A stretch of 64,000 bases of DNA from Sphaerolaimus hirsutus. Its lineage: Eukaryota; Nematoda; Chromadorea; Monhysterida; Sphaerolaimidae. The stretch lies in NCBI GenBank assembly GCA_964036195.1, contig OZ038452.1:23695785-23759784 (forward strand). The letters run 5' to 3'. The translations under genes were made by a program, and so were the position numbers. Shown here in pieces: positions 55,738-64,000 of the stretch. The notes beneath the pieces are model-generated. The model did no database searches. It saw nothing but the letters and a program-made list of their open reading frames with translations, and was not told the DNA's origin. The first letter of the stretch is position 1. Every line of letters begins with the position of its first letter.

Positions 55738-57392
55738 CTGCGCACACTACCTAGTTTTCAACCAAAATTTCGAAAACTATATCAGTTTTCAAAGCAGTTT
55801 TCTACAGTGAGGTGTCCGTGAACTGCAATTGACGGAGATAGAAATTGGTGGATGAGCATGGGTAAAGGCAAAAACTTTGTAACTCATACACATACCTTTC
55901 AAAACGTTTGGAACTTTTCACAACTCTGTTGTTTTGGCCCCAGCATCAAAGAATTGATTGTGTTACATCACTAGTCACGTTATTGATTTATTTCCATATT
56001 TTGCCCAATATTCACAATTTCTCGATTCTATTGTGACATGGCAAATAATACTTACCAAACTATTTATATGATGATCAGCATGAACCACAGAATTGTATTG
56101 GTAAATTATTTGGTAAAGTTTCAATGGTAAAATATGAAAATATACATAACGTATTTATAAAGTGATCTAGGAATTTCAGGAGACCCGCAGTATTTATTTA
56201 TGTAGGTATTTACTTTTTATCATCGGTGTGCTTTCAGTCACTCTTTTCCAAAGTTGTTTAAAGGTACGTACGTTTACTCGAAAAATACGGTACGCGAGTA
56301 CGCGGTAAATACATTTACATATACTTTTTTAATACCGTACACACTTGTACGCGTACATTTTCAAAGCATACACGTACAGAAAATGTAATTCAGAAAATTC
56401 AATTTGGGGTATATTTACCGTAAATTCTCTAATAATAAGACAGACGTACTATAGTTTTCAGCACATTTTTAGGGGTCGCACTATTGGAGACCTGTCGCAT
56501 TATTAGAGAATTTATGGTATTAAGTGACTACACTGCTAGGTATTTACAGAAGTGGTTCCGTTGAATATTAAAGACACGCGTGCCTTTAAAAAAATCGCGA
56601 TCAAATTGAAATGGTTGTGGAGACAATAGAAGTGGAAACGAGTCGGGAAGGCGACGATTTTTATTTCCTAGAATAAAGAGACCTTGAAAACTATTTCATC
56701 TATCATTTGCTTATAGAAAAACATACGTTGTGCTGTACACGTATGAAAAAGTGCCCACTTTTACATATTCTTTGAAGAAAATTAGTCGTTTCTACACTCA
56801 CAAGAAAAGTACCCACATTTACGCGTACGTACGAGTAAATAAAGTGTATTTTACGTTTTCTATACTTTGTGGCGAGTAAAAAAATACTTTACGTTTACAT
56901 ATACTATTAAAAAGTTCAGTAATTCTAACAACTCTGCTCTTTTCATTGTATGAATTATTTTCAATTGGATTCAATTTACATCTGAGCGCGTAGTAACATC
57001 GTTTACATTAGCAGATTAATCGTTCCACTTGAAAAAAACTAAACGGCTAAAAAAAATTCGATGAACAATAAATACCTAACACTGGACGTCACTCGAGAAA
57101 ATACGGTAATTTCAGACGTAAATATAATAATGGATGGATCCACCCAACAAAAGCCGTCGGTTTAATCAAATCTAATCGGCACTTTCATTAGTTACCATAC
57201 AAAATCCGATTTTCAACTTGTCCAAGCTAAGTAGCTTATCAATGAAATTGTTGAAAGCGGATCAACCATGTGCTGTGATTATGGCAGTGAGCAATTTAAC
57301 TGATTTGTGACGGTGGCAAACATACATGCGTACATTGCAACAAACGTCAAATTTTTCATAGAATTTTTGGTTGCAATATGCAAATAAATATG

Positions 57393-57819
57393 TACCGTAT
57401 TACCTCGAAATACCCCCAGGGGGTTTATTATTTCGCCAGCAAAATTTGAGGGGGGGATAATTCGAGGGGGGGGTTTATTCAAGGGGGGGGTCTATTATTT
57501 CGTCAGAAATTTTCGGAAATTCCCCATACGCAGACGTAGAAATATCGAACAATTACGCAGAGGTATATGTGTTTATAGGCATATATAACTGTATATACAC
57601 AAACCCTTCCCTAACGTCACTTAGCTATCACTTTTAACGTGTGCTCTGCATTGTACAGATCACAAACTACGGTATTTGTCATGTACGTTCTCTTTACACT
57701 CAATTTTAGGGGGGGTATTTCGAGGGGGGGGTTTATTATTTCCTCAGCCGAATTTTAGGGGGGGTATTTCAAGGGGGGGGTTAATTCAAGGGGGGGGGAT
57801 AATTCGAGGTAATACGGTA
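57393..57819. mobile_element. TACCGTAT-type MITE
   Basis: Starts taccgtattacctcgaaata and ends attcgaggtaatacggta. Closest in structure to 28985-29417, in inverse orientation. Confidence 0.87.
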
Positions 57820-58554
57820 GGTAAATAGTAATACAATGCAAATACGACACAATAGAAATCATCGGTTCCACGTTGGTGCTTTGGCGGTAGAAAAAAATAA
57901 AACAAAAATGTTATGGACACAGCTTGGAGATACATCCAAATAATTAGGGTTTTTTCGAAATGTTCAAGGAAAATGGAGAAAAAAAATCTAGTATAATAGG
58001 AAAATAAATCCAAAAAGTAAACTAAAAGTTAACTCTAAAACATATTTTTTGGTAAAATTGGAATATAATTCAAATTTATAATTTAAATCTATAATGTAAA
58101 CATTTTTCTTCAAAGTATTTTCTATCGTCACTCAGCAGAAACATTTGGGGGAACTTTGGGTGCACCTACAGCTCACATTGGAAGCGTGCCAACAATAGCC
58201 CACACATGGAACTGTTGCAAATGGAGAATAAAATGTAAAAAGTGCATGTAGGATGTTTAAATAGTACTTATTTATTTCTAATCGTGTTACAAGTGTTACA
58301 CCATTGAGTGATTGTTGGCATGTTGCCAGTCAAGACATAAATAACTGTGGTGCAGAGCATCAAGTCATTATACGGGATATATTGAGGTAGAGTGATCAAG
58401 TTTAAAAAGCGGATTATCGAATCCTTTCACTTAAGATCGGTTGTCATGGTTGTCAATAACAAAATTCCCTTCAACTATTTTCGACGGTCAAACTCGAAAT
58501 CAATGGAGTTTATATTTTGTCTCTTTCGAACGAAGAAAAAAACTGAACGTAAAA

Positions 58555-61500
58555 ATGGCGCCTAAACACGATGTAAAACATATTATCGTTATTTTTTTTG
58601 CGATAATTTTTGCGCAACCAACAAAAATTTTGGCTCAAAATGACGGAAAAATACACTTGAACGTGGCACTTATGATGGTGACAAATAACTCAGAACTGGA
58701 AGACACTTTGGGGTATGCAAGAAGTGCCGGTTAGTGCATAACGAATATCGTCGAATAAGACCCCCCTCGAATAACCCCCCTCCCCCCTTTAATAACTCCC
58801 CCACAAAAACTCTGACGGAAAAATAACTCCTCATCTAATAACTCCCCCTCTTGAATAACTTCCCTCTCAGGGTGAAAAACATGCTATTAAATGTACAAAT
58901 ATTATGAAAATACAACAGAATGTTAACGTATGGCAGCGACAGCAGATACATAAAGTGTACGCAGTGTATAAACACGATTTTGTTGTTGTTGTTGAACTGT
59001 TAAATACCTGGATCACATGAGTTGACATAATGCATTCATACATTGAATCAAGTCCAAGTTCCTGAGGAAAAAATAACTCCCTCCCATGAATAACTCCCCC
59101 CTCAAATACTCTGACGAAAAAACGACTCACCTGGGGTCTTATTCGAGGATATACGGTAGGTAATTCATGAATATTGTTATTGATCACAGCCGTTTATTGA
59201 AAGTAAATAATTGGAAACGCTTGTTTGAGTGTTTTTATCCGACTTCAAATGTATTACCAAAATTTACACCTTCGCAACGTACGGCACCCTCCAATACAAC
59301 GGTCGCTACACAAAAGTTGATGAAAAAATATAACAACGCTCTTCTATATTAGAAGGAACACGGTACTCAAACTGTAATTGAAACTTGTCATTCAGGTGCT
59401 GTAGCGATTGCGATGGATAAAATCAAACAGGAGAACCTTTTGCCCAGCGTAGACTTTGAGTGAGTTTTCGTGATGGGTGTGATAAATGAATAATTTCAAC
59501 ACTCCATTGTGGTGCGGCGCAGTGTAGAAGCTGACTTTTGGTGCTGCCAAGGGCGCCACGCAAAAAGGCGCCATGGTGCAGCGCCATCTGGCGCCAACGC
59601 CATGGCGCCATTCCATCACTAAATAAATACAATCTTCTCATTATCAACCACACAAAAATTTTAACAACATTACATAAAATAAAATGCAGCCTGCAGCTTC
59701 GATTCTCGCAATGCACGGAAAGCCTGGCAGTGGGTTATTTCAATGAGCTGCTCTCCAGCGAACGACCGGATGTTGTTATTGGACCAGTGTGCAGCTCAGG
59801 TTTAATTATTTATTTATCACCGTTTTCTATAATGCTGCGATTACAGCTCTGGCGTAAAATTGACCAGCGTAAAATTGATTTTTGGGTGTAAAATTAATTA
59901 CAGGTGAATGGATAAAGATATGGCATTGTAATTTCAGTCAAAGAAAGCGCACATGCAGATGTTGCTTGTGTCCAAAGCTCATCAGTTTATTCTAATTGCA
60001 CTAGAAGTTCTGAATTTTGGCGCAAATTTTTTTAATTTTACGCCCTAATTTTACGCCACTTACAGCGCATAATTGAAAAAATCTTGCTAAAAGTCATAAC
60101 TCCCAGTACAATTTAAATAAACTCATGAGCTTTGGACACAAGAAACGTCTGCAATTGCATCTAAGCGTTCTTTGACTGAAATAACAATGTCGTATCTTTA
60201 TCCATTCATCTGTAATTAATGTTACGCCCAAAATCAATTTTATGCCCGAGCTGTAATCGCAGCATAAAGGAGGTACTTAATAGGTACTATTGATATAGGT
60301 AGGTAAAAATATTTCTTGGAGTCAATATCTGGTATCATCAGCCCATCAGATTTTTCCAGACGGCGGGTATTTCGAGGGTTTTTTTTGTCTTCTGCTAACT
60401 CAGAGCTCAGACCCGGGGGTATTTCGAGGAGTAGGGTTGTCCTCTGCTGGGGGTATCACGAGCAACGATGGAAAAAACACAGAAATTGAACACAGAAACT
60501 CATTGAGTTTCTGTGTTTTTGTTTTACACAGAAACACGGAAACTCACAAATTTTGAAAAACTCAAAACTCAAATGAGTTTTTTTTTTGGAGAACACAGAT
60601 ACACAGAAACACGGAAACACAGAAAAGTTTTTTGAGTTTTTGAGTTTTTTTCAGCGAAGTGGTTGAACACATTTTCAGAATGCACATGAATTCAGTTAAA
60701 CTAAACAAGATAAGATATGCATGTATAGCATGTAAATATGTACATTATGTATTCATATTTTATGATGGAACAGAAAATAAATTAAAGATGGCATGCACAT
60801 CTCCTGGTGGACATGTTTAAATATAGTTGTAGTTCAAATCAGTTCTGTAGTCTTCCATACAGTGCACATCCATTGAAGAATTTTGGAGTACTGCATAAAT
60901 TGTCGTTTGTGAGCATTTTGTTGATGCTGGTGTTGTTATGTAGGTGGATGTCCTCATTGAGGACATTTTTATGGACTTTTTTGACATTTGAATGAATACA
61001 CATATGTTATGTGGGGTTAAAACATGTGCAAAACCAATATTTTATAAGAAAACTGCTGTTTCCACATCAAAATGCTGTAAATCAGAATTTTTTGGGGGAA
61101 ACTCGAGTTTTTTGGACAAAAACTTGAGTTTTTAGAAAGAAACTCAAAAAACTTGAGTTTTAACAAAAAACACAGGAATAAAAACAGAGTTACTCAAGTT
61201 TTTTTCGATAAAAAAACTCAAAACAGAGGTATTCATTTTTGAAAAACTCAAAACACAGAAAGTGTTTTTTTTTGGAGAACTTACCCATCGTTGATCACGA
61301 GGGGTCAATTCAAGGGGGGATACCGTATTTCCTCGAAATACCCCCCCTCGAAATACCCCCCCCCCTCGTTTGACCCCCCCCCCTCTCGGAACCACTATGA
61401 AACAATCACCCCCCCTCGAAATACCCCCCCCCCCAAATTGAGTGTAAAGGGAACGTACATGACAATAAGTGTAGTTTGTGTTCTGGGTACTGCAGAACAC

Positions 61501-63361
61501 ACGTTAAAACAATGTCGGTGTCACAACCCGAAATACCCCCCCCCTCGTTTAACCCCCCCTCTCGGGACCACTATGAAACAATCACCCCCCGGGGGGTATT
61601 TCGAGGAAATACGGTAATTCGAGGAAATACGGTATGTTAATGTTCATGTGCCATCGCTGCACAGTGTCTGAATTACCGTATATACTCGAATAATGACCCC
61701 GCCTTGAATAATTCCCCCCTTTAGAATAAACCCCCTCTTTAACCATATGATTCAGTTTTGCATCCAATTTGAACACAATTTCACGTTATTTAGTAAATAA
61801 CACATATTTCATGAAATTAGTTGACAGAAACATGCGCAAAATTTTTGACGAAATAATAAATCCCCCTTGAAAAATCCCCCCCCCCTCAAAAAAGTCAGAC
61901 GAAAAAATAATTCCCCAGGCGAATATTCGAGTATATACGGTGTATATACACAAACAACAACATAACATTTACCACACAGAAACAGTGCCGGTGGCCATAG
62001 CCGCGAACGCGTTCAACGTGCCCATCATCAGCTGGGGAGCCACCAGCGACCAGTTGAGCGACTCCTCCAGATTTTCCACATTCGGCAGGACCATCGGCGG
62101 GTCAACTCAGTCAGTTGACAATTGTGCTTGTCTTAGTTGACATGGAATGTTCTTTGATTTGGAGCCGTTTTGGAGCCCACCGCACAGCGTAGCCTAAATA
62201 TCTACCCTTGTATTTACCGTATTCCTTCTAATAGAACGGTATACCTCCAATACAATGGCAGGTAAAAAGTTGATGAAAAAATAGAACGGCGCCGTTTTAT
62301 AAGAAGAAATGTGGTAATGACTTTGAGCTACCCACGCCCCAATTTTGCACCGCACAGGCTCGCAGTGGCCGTGCAGAACGTGTGCAAAAAGTACAGGGTG
62401 GCACAAATTTGTGTACAGTTTGGTGATATTAGAAAATTGGCCGGGAATATGGTTCCGCATCGATTCTTCGTGGAGTGGACAAGACATCTTCGATATTGGA
62501 ACAGAGTAGACTTACCACCTCCGTCCCACCCAAATTGAGTGTAAAGAGTAGTGATGGAAAAGCCCCATGGCGCTAAGCGCTATTTTGTCGTGGCGCCATT
62601 GGCGTTCAGTGCCACACTCATGAAAAGCGCCATGGCGCTTGACACTGCCTTGGCATGGCGCCAGAAACAAAACGCCTGCTGCTGGCGCTTGTATTTAAAA
62701 GTATTTCAAAAGGTAAATTTCGACAAATTTGGAAAAAATAAGCCGTCCAACAAGCTCCCTTGAATAAGACCCGCTCAAAATTTCCTGGTGAAATAACACA
62801 CCCCCTGTGGATATTTTGAGAAAAGATTTACAGAGTATATACCTATATCTAATCAATTTCACTAACCCGCCAGTCAAAAGTAGTTCCACAAAAATAAAAG
62901 CTTACAAATTCCGACCATTTTCTGATAAAAACATGACCAACTGAAACATGACTTTGAGCTACCCTTGGTTTGAATGGAAAAGGGTTGCCCTGATATACAC
63001 AAACGATCACGTGAGGGGAAAATGCGACTTTTTCTCAGCTGGTGCCAATCCCAGACCCTGTAAAAAGCCCTGTAAAATGTAAAATGTCATGCAAAGTGTC
63101 AAAATTCATAGAAAATGTCAGTCAAAATGGCAACCGAGTTGCCATTTTGCAGGGCATTTTCCATGACTCTTGACACTTTGCACGAAATTTGACATTTTAC
63201 AGGGCTTGTTACAGGGTCTGGAATGCCCCCTGGACTAGTGCACGAATTCAGTCAAGCCCGCGAGGAAGACTTCGAATTAGTATTGACCGTCTACATCGAC
63301 AAAGTTCCCACCGATGACCAGATACGGGACAGTATAGAACGGCTCAAATTGCGGGCGAGAA
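58555..63361 (+). CDS. Receptor guanylyl cyclase / natriuretic-receptor-like ectodomain, N-terminal 235 residues (7 exons)
   Basis: Exons 58555-58729, 59396-59459, 59690-59799, 61980-62100, 62358-62381, 62959-63041 and 63233-63361, continuing off the window. The protein has a signal peptide (hydrophobic IIVIFFAIIFAQP) then a periplasmic-binding-like ANF-receptor domain: IHLNVALMMV (first strand), a Cys loop at QCTESLAVGYFNELL, DVVIGPVCSS, AIAANAFNVPIISWGATSD, SSRFSTFGRTIGG and YPWFEWKRVALIYTND. Such domains bind peptide ligands in the NPR/GC family or act as orphan sensors; the kinase-like and cyclase domains would lie downstream. Exon 5 is a 24-nt microexon. The first five introns are GT-AG with matching phases. 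The intron before exon 7 is an introner with no usable AG. The subfamily (NPR versus other ANF-receptor proteins) cannot be settled from this half. Confidence 0.82.
58742..59158. mobile_element. TACCGTAT-type MITE in receptor intron 1
   Basis: The left end is degraded (cgaatatcgtcgaataagac) and the right end is attcgaggatatacggta. C-run blocks with aataactcccc. Confidence 0.65.
59829..60267. mobile_element. GCGATTACAGCTCGGGCG inverted-repeat MITE, copy 3
   Basis: Starts ataatgctgcgattacagct and ends gagctgtaatcgcagcat. Contains gtgtccaaagctcat and gagctttggacacaag arms. It begins 30 bp after the receptor exon 3 donor. Confidence 0.85.
60463..61285. repeat. ACACAGAAACTCA-rich repeat block
   Basis: Dense direct and inverted copies of cacagaaactcaaaa and tttgagtttttt at both ends around a 500-bp unique-looking middle. 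Probably one foldback element. Lies in receptor intron 3. Confidence 0.6.
61321..61616. mobile_element. TACCGTAT-type MITE
   Basis: Starts taccgtatttcctcgaaata and ends tttcgaggaaatacggta, with an internal duplication of the ctcgtttgacccc block. Confidence 0.8.
61674..61941. mobile_element. TACCGTATATACTCGAATAA variant MITE
   Basis: Starts taccgtatatactcgaataa and ends attcgagtatatacggt. It ends about 40 bp before receptor exon 4. Confidence 0.75.
62215..62316. mobile_element. TCTAATAGAA-type MITE in receptor intron 4
   Basis: Left end taccgtattccttctaatag and right end ataagaagaaatgtggta, about 102 bp. Confidence 0.7.
63039..63232 (+). mobile_element. Introner element forming the intron before receptor exon 7
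   Basis: CTG|GTGCCAATCCC at the left and GGAATGCCCC|CTG at the right, so the triplet duplicated in the sense strand is CTG. The implied intron is 191 bp, the same length as ATIC intron 9. Removing it joins KCDFFSAG to LVHEFSQ in frame, but the 3' end reads CCCCCTG, so the pair is GT-TG or another non-GT-AG register. Confidence 0.87.
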
Positions 63362-63545
63362 GTGAGTTTGTGGGCCATTTTCAAGGCAGGATTTTTTGAC
63401 TCGACTCGACTCGGCCGAGAAGTTTTTGGGGATTTGAGTCGAACTCAAAGTTTTGAAAAATCTATTTTCGAGCCCTGCGCCTGTATTCCGTGTTGTATCA
63501 ATAGCACTGCAGAAAATAGACTTGTGAAGTGTATGGAAGCGCGCT

Positions 63546-63660
63546 CGTGCCAATTCCAGACCCTGTAAAAATCTCTGTAAAATGTCAAATGTCGTGGAAA
63601 ATGCCCTGCAAAATGGCAACCGAGTTGAAATTTTACAGGGCTTTTCGCATGGTCTGGGAG
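63546..63660 (+). repeat. Short degenerate introner-family copy
   Basis: Left end tgccaattccagaccctg and right end catggtctgggagtgcgcac. About 115 bp, missing the central units. No exon recognised beside it. Confidence 0.65.
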
Positions 63661-64000
63661 TGCGCACTGGATGCTTGTGAATCGGTCGTTGTGAAGAGAT
63701 CTCCACACACTTCACAAGTTTTGAGGTGAAGTGTCTTCCACACACATCATCTATCATCACGCAAAGACGCGACAAGCAAAGTTCGTGAATCGCACTTCAC
63801 AAACCATTACGGCATACCTAATTACTCTGCATGTTTCGTGAAGCGCCGTGAAGCGTTTGGAGGCGCAGTGAAGTGTCTTCACGCTGTCAATGCGCGTCTG
63901 CGTGAAGGCACAATACTGTCCTTACCGGGCATCTCTCACCCATTTTCTCGCTGTGTTAGGGTGGGAACAGTGAATGTCGACGTTTTTGCGTCAATGTTCT

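Noticed and set aside
62311-62538. Reading the receptor exon 5 frame straight through to PHRFFVEWTRHL as coding.
   Set aside because: It does not fit the ANF-receptor family, and the GT donor after AACGT with acceptor TTTGAG gives a conserved W-x-x-V pattern instead.
1-64000. CRISPR arrays, operons, tRNA and rRNA genes.
   Set aside because: No regularly spaced repeat-spacer array or recognisable RNA gene was seen; repeats are MITEs and microsatellites. tRNA detection by eye is weak, so small RNA genes cannot be excluded.

Overview
This is animal nuclear DNA. It has spliced genes with signal peptides, canonical GT-AG introns, exons with G/C-ending codon preference set in AT-rich introns, and no bacterial features. 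Three genes can be reconstructed confidently: a TBC1D30-type RabGAP (its 3' part), a complete cytosolic inorganic pyrophosphatase (PPA1-like) and a complete ATIC (purH). Two more are good partial models: a secreted protein built from an M4-protease-type (FTP) propeptide, and the ligand-binding half of a receptor guanylyl cyclase/natriuretic-receptor-like protein. The genus cannot be read from the sequence. A tunicate such as a larvacean is one hypothesis, because MITE-derived and non-canonical introns are known in that group, but I hold it with low confidence.

Layout. 399-5980 (+): TBC1D30 exons. 7607-12051 (-): PPA1, 8 exons, 291 aa. 12052-13502: divergent intergenic region. 13503-14936 (+): secreted FTP-domain protein. 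17355-51200 (-): ATIC, 15 exons, 608 aa, with a 24-kb intron 5 (24331-48415). That intron is packed with foldback elements and holds three sets of exon-like segments of possible nested genes (26.1-26.3, 36.9-37.6 and 41.3-42.0 kb). 54948-55334 (-): small cysteine-rich secreted protein. 58555-63361 (+): receptor ectodomain, running off the right edge. Everything between is largely non-autonomous repeats; no transposase or reverse transcriptase was recognised.

Main finding. A family of about 190-250 bp inverted-repeat elements (ends GTG(C/G)CA-TCCC / GGGGCA-TCCC, subterminal motif GACCCTGTAAAATGCC, CWG trinucleotide duplicated at the edge) forms complete introns inside coding exons: ATIC introns 6 and 9, one intron in the cysteine-rich gene and one in the receptor gene. 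When the duplicated target reads CAG in the sense strand, the element start supplies GT and the duplication supplies AG, giving a canonical intron. When it reads CTG, as in the last two genes, removing the element restores a good reading frame but no GT-AG pair is available. This looks like an active introner system that creates both canonical and non-canonical introns. Further copies lie outside coding sequence.

Around it are several MITE families dated by target duplications: three hAT-like families with intact 8-bp duplications, TA-flanked families (the abundant TACCGTAT elements and the AACACCTTCCC elements), gcgcc-rich foldbacks, and a near-perfect 556-bp palindrome at 44774-45329.
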